Positions 16,601 to 23,615 of a stretch of DNA of 64,000 nucleotides are shown in pieces (within the stretch, counting starts at the first letter, position 1; each line of letters opens with the position of its first letter). The notes below the pieces were generated by a model. The model searched no databases and was not told the DNA's origin. It worked only from the letters and a program-made list of their open reading frames with translations. The stretch covers positions 1-64,000 of the forward strand of contig NZ_JARZHH010000005.1 of assembly GCF_029946515.1 (NCBI RefSeq), written 5' to 3'. Made by a program: the position numbers and the translations under genes. This DNA comes from Polyangium sp. 6x1. Lineage in GTDB: Bacteria > Myxococcota_A > Polyangia > Polyangiales > Polyangiaceae.

Positions 16601-17408
16601 TCTTCTGTCCTTCGGGATCAAACGATTTGATCCCCATGACGAGGTCGCCGTAAAACTCGATGCGCGCGGGAAAACTCGCGTTCGGCGGCCAGACGTCGAG
16701 CAGGGCGCCGCGCACGGCGAAGGTGCCGGGGTCCTCGACGAGGGGGCTGCGGACGTAGCCGGCCTGCGCGAGCCTGCGGATCAAGGCGTCGCGCTCGATC
16801 TCCTGCTCGGTGACGACGAGCTCGGCGTGCTCGAGGATCTCGGGTTGCGGGACGACCTTGCGGGCGAGCGCGGAGACGGGACAGACGAGCGCACGCCAGG
16901 GCAGATCCACGGCGAGGTGGAAGAGCGCGGCGAGGCGGGCCTCGGCGCCGCGGCGATCGGGGTTCACGTCCGCGTAGGGGCTCGACTCGTTCGGCGGAAA
17001 GAGCAGGACCTCGCCGAGCGTGGTCTTTCCGGCGTCCGGCTCTTCGGCGTCCGCGCCGGCGAGGAGGAACGATGCGTCGGCGTGCAGGGCGCGGGCGGCC
17101 TCGAGGTCGGCGGTGACGGCGATGATCTTCCGGCGCGTGGCTTTCGCGAGCGCGCGGAGGACGAGCGCGGTGGCGCCGCCTGCGACGGAGACGACGTGGA
17201 GCCTGGAGGCCTTCGCGCCGAGGACGCGTGTGGCGAGATCACGCGTGGTGGTGATCGGCCGGTCGAGCGGGAGCTCGTACGAGGGGAGGGGTTCGACCGG
17301 CACCGCGTCGGGGCGATCGAGCTCGACTTCGAGGGACTCGACGCCGGCGATCTCGCCGAGCGAAGCGCGGAGCTCTGCGCCTCTGGTTGCCTTTTCGGTC
17401 GCGGGCAT
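13659..17408 (-). CDS. mfd: Transcription-repair coupling factor Mfd
   Basis: 1249 residues. Mfd displaces RNA polymerase stalled at DNA damage and recruits UvrA. Domains in order are an N-terminal UvrB-like region, the RNA-polymerase interacting (CarD-like) domain near residue 580 (LSVGDYVVHADHGIGRYHG), the SF2 translocase with Walker A GDVGFGKTE near 732, the DEEQ box (VVDEEQRFGV) near 833, TATPIPRTLQM, and the C-terminal TRCF domain. The ATG at 17408 is chosen because UvrB-like homology begins soon after it. The frame stays open about 900 nt further upstream, but that part overlaps the next gene in another frame and looks low-complexity. Somewhat longer than the E. coli enzyme (1148). Confidence 0.96.
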   Translation of the reverse strand: MPATEKATRGAELRASLGEIAGVESLEVELDRPDAVPVEPLPSYELPLDRPITTTRDLATRVLGAKASRLHVVSVAGGATALVLRALAKATRRKIIAVTADLEAARALHADASFLLAGADAEEPDAGKTTLGEVLLFPPNESSPYADVNPDRRGAEARLAALFHLAVDLPWRALVCPVSALARKVVPQPEILEHAELVVTEQEIERDALIRRLAQAGYVRSPLVEDPGTFAVRGALLDVWPPNASFPARIEFYGDLVMGIKSFDPEGQKTIADIKEVWLPQAREAVLTPENEARARERARAACDAVDLPSVKARALVDDVTSGRTFFGAEGFLPAYLDLAPLASYLPDDAIVVLEDPAAITRSLRDELGRALSDLAHKSRDAHFPLHAFYETEGGIASWIEGRTHVALHRTGIAGDAPDPASLERFEVAPEDAPSLATFDQGDLERAIKAARASRGKTGALDPLVRRMLAWQEHGMRIVVAARAETQVERLVTLLRHQGVRVRARLGTFDPSILDEQDPEAARTALVVRGGLARGVVAPAELLALVTEEEIFGARAHRRAARGGKDTKASARPFLEDLRNLSVGDYVVHADHGIGRYHGLVHKQVGGMVVDLITVEYAGGDKLYLPVYRLNQIQKFQGGEGAPKLDRLGGQTFAKTKARVEKSLRKMADELLRLYAERRSAIGEPTPQPDDDYAAFEATFPFDETPDQARAIGEVSSDLEAARPMDRLVCGDVGFGKTEVAIRAAFRVAASGRQVAVLCPTTVLAQQHYLNFKARMSPYALEVRAMSRFQSNKEQDETARALRDGKVDVVIGTHRLLSKDVHFKKLGLLVVDEEQRFGVTHKERIKALKTNVDVLTLTATPIPRTLQMAVTGLRDMSIITTPPAERRAIRTIVTRHDENVLREAVERELGRGGQVFYVYNRVEGLYERAARLQELVPSARITIAHGQMSETALEQAMLDFVEGRYDILCSTAIIESGLDIPRANTMIVDRADMFGLSQLYQLRGRVGRSKERAYCYLVVPPANAMTDESRSRIEALERHTELGSGFQIASLDLELRGSGDILGAEQSGSVAQVGFELFCQMLDEAVHELRGDPVVHEVDPELAFDADALLPEDYVSDVGVRLSFYKRLASASSPDEVQDLANEMEDRFGSPPIEARRLVHLMSLKTELRKLRALACEATAKGVTLHLRDDTPLDPAKVMKLVQPKGSPYKLSPDMRLSRRTRDTEVFASGLEATDKLLAELASCMKAGA

Positions 17409-17443
17409 CGTTCGCCGCGGGTGTAGCACGAAGCGCGCGAGGA

Positions 17444-18454
17444 CTACGGCGCCGAGATGTACTGCTCGGCCACCCAATACTGCTCGCCGTTGCTCATCGT
17501 GACGAAGTACTGACCTTGCGCGATTTGCGCGACTGTCCCCGGGTACTTGTTTCCGTCCGACCACGCGACGAGCACAGCCGATCCGACGCCGGGTTTGGAC
17601 AGGCTCCTGCCGAACGAATCGAGCGCGTGGCCAAGCTTGTCGAAGCCGCTCTTGAGCGCGCCGCCGACGGCCTTGGCCGCCTCGGTGGCCTCTTGCTCCA
17701 GGCTCTTCGGCTGTTGCTGCGCGGGAGCGGGCGCGGGCTCGGGCGCCGGAACGGCCGCGGGAGCGGGAGCGGGCTCGGGAGCGGGAGCGGGAGCGGGAAT
17801 GGAAGCGGCAGCGGGAGCGGGCGCGGGCTCGGGAGCGGGCGCCGGAATGGAAGCGGCAGCGGGCGCGGGAACGGAGGCGGGCGCGGGCGCGGGTTCGTTC
17901 GCGGGGGCCGCGGGGGCCTCTGACGGTGGCGCGAAGGCCGTGGCTTGTGTGCCGATCAGCGTGGCGAGCGTGGAAATGGGTCGACGCTCGCCGCCGCGGT
18001 GCAGCCGCAGAAGCTCCTGCTCGACGGCGCAGACGTACGCGACGAACTTCTGCATGTCGCGAGACATCGCGGCGTTCCAGTGGAACGCGATCTGCGTGTA
18101 GCGGAAGAGATCCAGATCTTGCCGCGCGAGCGTGGACGAGAGGCCCGCGTGCATGATCTGCGCGGAGAGCTCGACGTACTCCTCGAACGAGAGCGCGGGC
18201 GCGGCGCCCTTGGCGCGGCCGAGCGCGGCCTGGTACGCCGGGACGAACCGCACGGCGACGGCGCCGCCGAGCGCGGGATCCTCGAGCCGCGCGAGCCAGC
18301 CCGCATGCGCGGCGAGCCAATCCTCCCGGGAGACGTTCTTCGATTGCACGACGCGGGCGCAGGCGTCGGCGTCGTCAGGGTGATCCGCGCAGAGGGCGCG
18401 AAGCTCGGCGTATTGCTCCAGCGAGAGACCGGCGATGGGCGCGAGGGGATCCAT
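17444..18454 (-). CDS. Protein with Pro/Ala-rich linker and C-terminal Tudor-like domain
   Basis: 336 residues, no signal peptide. Residues 1-160 are a helical domain (starting [19 protein letters not shown]; also [15 protein letters not shown] and [18 protein letters not shown]). A ~90-residue linker of Ala-Pro repeats follows, encoded by imperfect hexamers and two near-identical longer blocks. The end is a small beta domain ([18 protein letters not shown] ... [12 protein letters not shown]) resembling Tudor/agenet-like barrels that bind modified or charged ligands. It lies 35 nt upstream of mfd on the same strand. The function is unknown; the N-terminal domain type recurs in myxobacterial proteins in my recollection, but I cannot name it. 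Confidence 0.75.
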   Translation of the reverse strand: MDPLAPIAGLSLEQYAELRALCADHPDDADACARVVQSKNVSREDWLAAHAGWLARLEDPALGGAVAVRFVPAYQAALGRAKGAAPALSFEEYVELSAQIMHAGLSSTLARQDLDLFRYTQIAFHWNAAMSRDMQKFVAYVCAVEQELLRLHRGGERRPISTLATLIGTQATAFAPPSEAPAAPANEPAPAPASVPAPAAASIPAPAPEPAPAPAAASIPAPAPAPEPAPAPAAVPAPEPAPAPAQQQPKSLEQEATEAAKAVGGALKSGFDKLGHALDSFGRSLSKPGVGSAVLVAWSDGNKYPGTVAQIAQGQYFVTMSNGEQYWVAEQYISAP

Positions 18455-18565
18455 GCGCGCGGAGGGAAGCCGGGGTACGCCGAGGGGTCAAGGGGGAGCA
18501 AAGCCCCGTCGCGGCGGCGGACCCGACCTCGCAATGGTCCGGCGGTCCCCGCAATCGCGAAGAGC

Positions 18566-18949
18566 TCAATTCAACGTCTCGCCCCCGCCGCCCCCGCGCC
18601 CTGCCCCGAAAATCGCCTCCCAGTTTGCCCTGTATGCATCCGTCGCCACCTGCGCCGGGCCCGCTCGCGGCGGCTCCGGGGGCTTCGGGCTCTTCACGAG
18701 CACCTCGACGTCGTAGAGACGCTCGTGCTCTTTGCGAGGCGACAGTTTCACGACGTCGCCATGCACCGGCGCGCCCTCGCGCATGTTGCGGATCGCGCCG
18801 AGCTCCACGTTGCCCTCGCGCAGCCGGAGCACGTGGTAGCCCTGGCCGTCGGACATCGGGCTGTGGATCATCACCACGTCGTCGGCCGCCTTCTCCGGCG
18901 CGTCGCTCGTCGCCAAAGGCCGCTCGGGCGGATCGGGCTCGTCACTCAC
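18566..18949 (-). CDS. Small conserved hypothetical protein
   Basis: 127 residues, no signal or membrane segment. The centre (VVMIHSPMSDGQGYHVLRLRE, about residues 25-45, and GAPVHGDVVKLSPRKEHERLY) looks like a compact beta domain. The ends are Pro/Glu-rich and Gly-rich (GAGRGGGGGE). Codon use fits the neighbours. It lies between the Pro/Ala-linker gene and the DUF2325 gene, all on the minus strand, with gaps of 111 and 83 nt. No function can be proposed. Confidence 0.65.
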   Translation of the reverse strand: MSDEPDPPERPLATSDAPEKAADDVVMIHSPMSDGQGYHVLRLREGNVELGAIRNMREGAPVHGDVVKLSPRKEHERLYDVEVLVKSPKPPEPPRAGPAQVATDAYRANWEAIFGAGRGGGGGETLN

Positions 18950-19032
18950 GAGGCAAGCTTGTCACGTTTCGGGCAGATCGCGAAAGCCGCGGCGCGCCCG
19001 CTTCGCTCGGGCAGGCCGGGCACCAGCGAGCA

Positions 19033-19401
19033 TTACGCCCCGAGCAGGGCCGCTTCGTAGCCCGTGCTCATCGAGCCGTCCGCGTGGAAGATGCCTTGCG
19101 CCGTCGCCTGGTCGATGGCCTCGAGCAATCGCGCAAAGCGGGCGATGCCGCTCTTGCGCAAAAGGAGCGTCCCGCGGCCCCGCTGACGGGCGAGCTTGCG
19201 CGCGAGCTGGACGGCGCCGTGGCTGTTCGTCTCCGTCAAGATCACGATGAGCTGGCAGCGCTCCACGAGCCCTTCGAGCGACTGCGCCCCGCGGCCTCGC
19301 ACATCGCCGCGGTGGTATTCGAGCTCGTGCCCGGCCGCCCTCGCCAGACGCTCCAGCTGCACCTCGTATCGCTCGACTCCCCCGATCCAACCAATGCGCA
19401 T
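19033..19401 (-). CDS. DUF2325-family protein
   Basis: 122 residues. The whole length fits DUF2325: an N-terminal strand-Gly pattern MRIGWIGGVERYE, then HRGDVRGRG, a central CQLIVILTETNSHGAVQLARK and a Lys-rich or Arg-rich strand GTLLLRKSG. DUF2325 proteins are small Rossmann-like proteins often encoded near stress or metal genes; no biochemical role is established. It is the most upstream gene of the minus-strand group and faces the PilZ gene across a 340-bp divergent region. Confidence 0.75.
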   Translation of the reverse strand: MRIGWIGGVERYEVQLERLARAAGHELEYHRGDVRGRGAQSLEGLVERCQLIVILTETNSHGAVQLARKLARQRGRGTLLLRKSGIARFARLLEAIDQATAQGIFHADGSMSTGYEAALLGA

Positions 19402-19741
19402 GGGGCCTCCTCGACGGCCACCCGCGAAGCACCTCGGTGCCGCCGGTGGTCGACTGTCCGCTATAACGGATGATCTAAGGTGCCGTATCGGAACTGTCCA
19501 GGGCTTTCCGTCGCCATCACGGAAATAAGTCCGCGATGGCGGAGCCTGGACCGAACCCCTGCGCCCTTTCGGGGGCGCCGGTTTCGTCCGCTGCTCCGGA
19601 CAACCTCCGCCGGGGCGGTTTCTTCCCGCCCACCAAACTTGGCCCTCTTCCTCGCGGTGACTTAGTCGGGGCGAAAGCGAGGGAGCTGCGTGGAGCGCGG
19701 CAGGGACGGGTCTGTCCCGTCCCTATCCCTGGAGGATTGTC
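19402..19741. other. 340-bp divergent intergenic region with structured leader
   Basis: Region between the DUF2325 gene (minus) and the PilZ gene (plus). The half nearest the PilZ gene can fold into several short hairpins: TCCGT/ACGGA (about 19507-19523), TCCGC/GCGGA (about 19530-19543), GCGCCC/GGGCGC (about 19560-19577), and the perfect 9-bp stem AGGGACGGG/CCCGTCCCT at 19702-19724. The last ends 17 nt before the ATG and just before the GGAGG ribosome site. A possible -10 (TATAAC) lies near 19472. No known riboswitch consensus was recognised. Confidence 0.5.
19702..19724 (+). promoter_or_regulatory. Perfect 9-bp hairpin before the PilZ gene ribosome site
   Basis: Arms AGGGACGGG and CCCGTCCCT with loop TCTGT. 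The stem ends five bases before the GGAGG of the PilZ gene, so in RNA it would sit directly against the ribosome site. As DNA it could equally be an operator. There is no T-run, so it is not an intrinsic terminator. Confidence 0.5.
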
Positions 19742-21922
19742 ATGAGCATGCGAGGCGCAGAGGACTCCGCGGAAGGCACGAACGGCCGGGCAAACACGAC
19801 GGCTACGTCGGGGACGCCGGATCGGCGCTCGGGCCACCACCACCGGGTTCACTTCGAGGCGCTGGTGGCCGTGGGCGAGGCCAAGGGGAGCGGCGGCTTC
19901 GAGGCCGAGTCGATCGACGTCTCGCCCGAAGGCATGCGCCTGCGCACGGCCTACCTCCCGCAGCTCGGCGACAAGCTCGTGTGCCGGTTCGAAGGCGACG
20001 CGGGCGAGGTGGTCGCCGACGGCGAGGTGATCTGGCGCCGCGAAGCGCCCCGCGGCGGCGAGTTCGGTCTGCGCTTCGTGGGCTTCGACAGCCCCGACGC
20101 CGAGGCGACGCTGCGAAGCCTCTGCCAGGAGCTCGGCGGATCGGCCGAGGGGACGAGCGGGATCGGCGCGATGGGGATCCCCGGGACGCGCGTGCGGCTG
20201 CACATCGACGGGCTCGGCTCGCCGATGAAGGCGCGGGTGCGGGAAGCCGCGGGCGGCGAGGTGCTCGTGGGCTCGAACCTGGAGTTCCTCAAAGTGGGTC
20301 GGTCGCTCGAGCTCGAGGACATGGACCACGGCGACAAGCGCTCTGCGATGGTCGACGCCGTGAAGGTGGAGGTCGATCCGTCGACGAAGGTGCCGCAGCT
20401 CGTGGTGTCGCTCCGGTTCGGCGAGGCGAAGGAGTCGAAGAAGGCCGCCGCCGCGGCGAAGGAGCCGGAGAAGGCGGCCGCGACGAAGGCGCCGGAGAAG
20501 GAGACGAGCAAGGAAGCGTCGTCCCTCGGGCTCGGCGCGCTCATCAAGCGCACGACGCCGGGCGTGGGTCCGGCCGGCAAGACCGAGGTGAGCGCAGGGA
20601 ACGGCGAGGCCAAGGAGTCGAAGGAGAAGGAGGCTCGCGCGGAGCTGCTCTCGTCGTCGGCCGTGCCTTCCCGCGCGCGCACGCAGGAGATGCGCTCGAC
20701 GCCGCCGGCCACGCGGCCGAGCGCGTCGACCGAGTCCGCGGCGCTGCGCACGGCGGACGAAGAAGAGAGCGACGAGGTCGCCGAGGCGAACGATCCGTCG
20801 CTGGATTCGCCGGCGGTCGGCGGTTCGAAGAAGGATTTCTCCGCGGCGCTGCGCGGGGCGACCGAGAAGGCCAAGGGCGCGACGAAGGCGGCGTTCGGCG
20901 CGATCGGTCCGGCCGTCGGCGGGATCGGCGTGCGCGCGAAGGGCGCGATGTCGGGTCTGTTCGCGGCGATCCGGAAGCGGCGCGGCGAGGAGGCCGCCGA
21001 GGCGACCGACGGTCAAGCCGCGCGGCGGACGACCGCAGCGCCGCCGACGGGCGCGCTGCGCGCATCCGGCAAGAAGCTCGTGCGCGACAAGGACGAGGCG
21101 GAGACGACCGAGGCGGCGCCGAAGGCCCGATCGAGCCGGAAAGCCGCGCTCATGGGCAGCGCGCTCGGGCTCGCGGCGGTGCTCGTCGTGGTGGGCGGGA
21201 TCCGGCTGCTCGGGGCGTCGCGCGCGGCGCCGGCCGATCCGCAAGGGATGGAGGCAAACGCGGCGGGATCGGCCGCAGCGCTGCCCGCGCCGACGGCCGC
21301 GAACACGGCCGCGGGGGATCCGAACGCGGTGCCGAACGTGAACGTGCCGCTCTTCGGGGCGACGCCGCTCTCCACGACGGAGCCGGTGCCGGCGATGCCG
21401 ACGCAGCCCGACGGGACGATCGCGCAGACGCCGCCGCCCGCGCCCGAGGGCGACGCCGCGCAGGCGAACGCCGCGGCGGACGACGGGGAAGGCGAGGGCG
21501 ACGACGCGACGGAGACGCAAGGCGACGGCAAGCAGTTCGGCAAGGGCACCGTGCGGAGCCCGATCGTGCTGAAGCTGAAGATGGACGGGCCGATCGAGAC
21601 GGTGAACGGCGCGGCGGGCGCGATGGGCTTCACGGTCTCGTTGCCCGGCCGGCGCGCGCTCTCGTCGGCGACGGAGCTCGCGCGCAAGGACAAGCGCATC
21701 GCCTCGATCAACGTGGTGAATAGCCCCGCCGGCGCGGAGATCAGCCTGCAGTTCAAGGACGGCGTGCCGGCGTACGTCGCGAAGGCGAAGGGAGACCGGC
21801 TCGACATCGCGCTCGGCACCGACGCGAAGAAGAAGGTCGCGAAGGCGGGCGACAAGAACAAGAAGAAGAAGGCCGCGGACAAGAAGAAGGCCGCTGCCAA
21901 GAAGCCGACGAAGAAGCCCTGA
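19742..21922 (+). CDS. PilZ-domain membrane protein with AMIN-like C-terminus
   Basis: 726 residues, ATG with GGAGG. An N-terminal PilZ domain spans about 33-125, with the D-x-S-x-x-G motif as DVSPEG (59-64); a second, degenerate PilZ-like domain (about 145-235) begins RVRLHIDGLGSPMKARV. A long Ala/Lys/Glu linker follows, one membrane segment near 467-490, an Ala/Pro periplasmic linker, and a terminal beta domain (about 610-695) reminiscent of AMIN domains, ending in a Lys-rich tail. PilZ domains bind cyclic di-GMP through R-x3-R plus D-x-S-x-x-G. Here the arginine motif is replaced by RRSGHHHR, so binding is doubtful. It may link cyclic di-GMP or protein signals to the envelope. Confidence 0.8.
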   Translation: MSMRGAEDSAEGTNGRANTTATSGTPDRRSGHHHRVHFEALVAVGEAKGSGGFEAESIDVSPEGMRLRTAYLPQLGDKLVCRFEGDAGEVVADGEVIWRREAPRGGEFGLRFVGFDSPDAEATLRSLCQELGGSAEGTSGIGAMGIPGTRVRLHIDGLGSPMKARVREAAGGEVLVGSNLEFLKVGRSLELEDMDHGDKRSAMVDAVKVEVDPSTKVPQLVVSLRFGEAKESKKAAAAAKEPEKAAATKAPEKETSKEASSLGLGALIKRTTPGVGPAGKTEVSAGNGEAKESKEKEARAELLSSSAVPSRARTQEMRSTPPATRPSASTESAALRTADEEESDEVAEANDPSLDSPAVGGSKKDFSAALRGATEKAKGATKAAFGAIGPAVGGIGVRAKGAMSGLFAAIRKRRGEEAAEATDGQAARRTTAAPPTGALRASGKKLVRDKDEAETTEAAPKARSSRKAALMGSALGLAAVLVVVGGIRLLGASRAAPADPQGMEANAAGSAAALPAPTAANTAAGDPNAVPNVNVPLFGATPLSTTEPVPAMPTQPDGTIAQTPPPAPEGDAAQANAAADDGEGEGDDATETQGDGKQFGKGTVRSPIVLKLKMDGPIETVNGAAGAMGFTVSLPGRRALSSATELARKDKRIASINVVNSPAGAEISLQFKDGVPAYVAKAKGDRLDIALGTDAKKKVAKAGDKNKKKKAADKKKAAAKKPTKKP

Positions 21923-21940
21923 GCGACAGACCTCCCCAGA

Positions 21941-23542
21941 TCAGCGCGGCGCCGGACGGGTTTCGGCGCCGCTTTTTCTTTCGTAGATGCACCACGCCCC
22001 GCCGCCGCGGAGCTTGATCGGTTCGGCGACGACGAACCCGCCGCGGAGCTGGGCGCTCGCGTGGAGAGCGCGGGACGAGGGCACCGTCGGGCTCTTGCAG
22101 TCGATCGTCGAGGAGATGATCACCACGTAGCGAGGGTCGCGCGCGAAGATCGCGTCGACGTAGCCCGCGCCCGTCTTGTTCGTGTAGCCGCCCGGGAGGC
22201 GCGCGATCTCGGGCGCGAGCAGGCCGAGCATGTCCACGATGGGAAACCCCGTCGCGTAGCCGACGTACCCGATGTCGGCGATGGCCACGGGCCCGGGTTT
22301 TCCGTGCGACGAGAGCCACGTTGCGGTGCGGCCGGCGGCGTCGTCCCAGAAGGCTTTGTCCCTGTCGAGGATGTCGCGCTGCGCCGCCCAGAGCGAGCCC
22401 ACGCGCGCGGCGCCCGCGACGATCCCGAACAGCGCGACCGCGAGCGCCGCAGCCCGCTCCTTGCGCTCGGCGATGGTGCGCGCGGCGGCGTCGACGACGA
22501 GGAAGGCGAAGGGCTCGGCGGGCGCGAGGAAGCGGTAGTAGGGCATCCAGTCGCCACCGACGAGCAGCACGTAGAGAGCGAAGGTGACGGCGATGGAAGC
22601 GATGGCGATCCCATCGCGTCGCTTGCGCACGAAGAAGACCACGATCGCCACGATGCCGAGCCAGATCGCGGGCCCCGCGTGCATCACGTAGCGCCGCAGG
22701 TAGTCGACGCCGCCGTTCAGCTGCTGGTTCATGTCGCCCGTCTTCGCGGTGAGCGTGTTCGGGAAGAACCCGCCGTAGTAGAGGCGGCGGAACGCGAGGA
22801 GCGCGATCACGGGGACAGCGAACGTGGCGATGCGCGTGAGGCTCCGGCGGGAGAAAGGCCGGTCCGGATGCCAGACGTAGAGCAGGAGCAGGAAGAGCGG
22901 CGCCTCGGGGCGGGTGAGGGCCGCGAGCGCGAAGAGCGGACCTGACCAGGGGAAGACCTTCGCGTCGTCGTGCTCCTCGATCAAGAAGCGTTCGGTGCCG
23001 AGGACGATGAGCAGGAGGAAAAACGGCGACTCCAGGCCGAAGACGGCGTAGCCGGTCTGGAGGAAGCTCGAAGCGCAGAGCCACGTCGCGAGGCACGGCG
23101 ACCAACGGAGCGGCGTGAGCCTCTGCGCGATGCGGTAGACGGGGACGAGCGAGGCGCACGCGCAGACGACGCCGAGCACCTTCGCCGTGATCTCGGGGCG
23201 CGCGCCGAGCGCCGCGAAGACGCCGAGCAGCACGGTCCAAAGGAAGTTCGTGTACCCCTCGACGCGCTCGCCGAGGTTGTAGACGAGGCCGTGGCCCTCC
23301 GCGAAGTTCCGCGCGTAGCGGAAGGAGATGAAGGCGTCGTCGATCGTGAAGCTCGCGACGCGGAAGGCGTTCACGACGACGAGCATCATGGGGAGGACGA
23401 GCCCGAGGATGAGGTGCGCGCGTCGGGAGAGCGGCGCGCCGCCGAGCCAGGCGCGCAGAGAGGCGAGCGCGCTGGGCGGGGGAGCCTCGGACAAGGCGGC
23501 GGGGGGGCCGTTTTCGCGGATCGACATCGGGGAGCGGCCCAT
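21941..23542 (-). CDS. GT-C type membrane glycosyltransferase (AftB-like), paralog A
   Basis: 533 residues, about ten membrane segments. The first external loop carries FTIDDAFISFRYARN followed by GERVEGYTNFLW. This is the acidic, substrate-binding pattern of AftB-like and related GT-C enzymes that use polyprenyl-phosphate sugars. Further shared segments are GGDWMPYYRFLAPAEP and DIGYVGYATGFPIVDMLGL. These enzymes add sugars to cell-envelope glycans on the outer face of the inner membrane. The start may instead be the ATG 15 nt downstream. It is divergent from a paralog with the same motif order; the 73-bp gap (23543-23615) must drive both. Confidence 0.8.
   Translation of the reverse strand: MGRSPMSIRENGPPAALSEAPPPSALASLRAWLGGAPLSRRAHLILGLVLPMMLVVVNAFRVASFTIDDAFISFRYARNFAEGHGLVYNLGERVEGYTNFLWTVLLGVFAALGARPEITAKVLGVVCACASLVPVYRIAQRLTPLRWSPCLATWLCASSFLQTGYAVFGLESPFFLLLIVLGTERFLIEEHDDAKVFPWSGPLFALAALTRPEAPLFLLLLYVWHPDRPFSRRSLTRIATFAVPVIALLAFRRLYYGGFFPNTLTAKTGDMNQQLNGGVDYLRRYVMHAGPAIWLGIVAIVVFFVRKRRDGIAIASIAVTFALYVLLVGGDWMPYYRFLAPAEPFAFLVVDAAARTIAERKERAAALAVALFGIVAGAARVGSLWAAQRDILDRDKAFWDDAAGRTATWLSSHGKPGPVAIADIGYVGYATGFPIVDMLGLLAPEIARLPGGYTNKTGAGYVDAIFARDPRYVVIISSTIDCKSPTVPSSRALHASAQLRGGFVVAEPIKLRGGGAWCIYERKSGAETRPAPR
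21946..21981 (+). terminator. Rho-independent terminator of the PilZ gene, inside the convergent gene end
   Basis: Perfect 9-bp stem GCGGCGCCG/CGGCGCCGC (21946-21954 and 21964-21972) with a 9-nt loop, followed by TTTTTCTTT. It starts 24 nt after the PilZ stop codon. Because the opposing glycosyltransferase gene ends at 21941, the terminator is encoded within its last codons. The T-run is on the plus strand, so it works for the PilZ transcript. Confidence 0.8.
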
Positions 23543-23615
23543 ACCTGGCCTTCGTCGCGGCGAAAAGCACGGCGACGCTTGCCAACACCGGGCCCGACGG
23601 TGGTATGGCCGTTGC

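Noticed and set aside
14574-17426. Long plus-strand open frame opposite mfd
   Set aside because: Shadow frame produced by high GC and codon bias of mfd; composition is Arg/Asp/Leu-rich without domains. The same reasoning removes long antisense frames at 21753-25433, 25597-29670 and 60692-63676.
17409-18320. A 5' extension of mfd by about 300 codons
   Set aside because: It overlaps the Pro/Ala-linker gene in another frame on the same strand, is Arg/Ala low-complexity and has no Mfd similarity; the ATG at 17408 gives a complete protein.
19536-19745. 69-residue leader ORF overlapping the PilZ gene start as ATGA
   Set aside because: Codon use is weaker than its neighbours (TTA and several A/T-ending codons), no ribosome site, and it runs through the stems; more likely non-coding leader.
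23328-23615. Upstream start for glycosyltransferase paralog B
   Set aside because: That part lies over the divergent gene, is Arg/Gly-rich without membrane or family features; the GTG at 23616 leaves a sensible divergent promoter gap.
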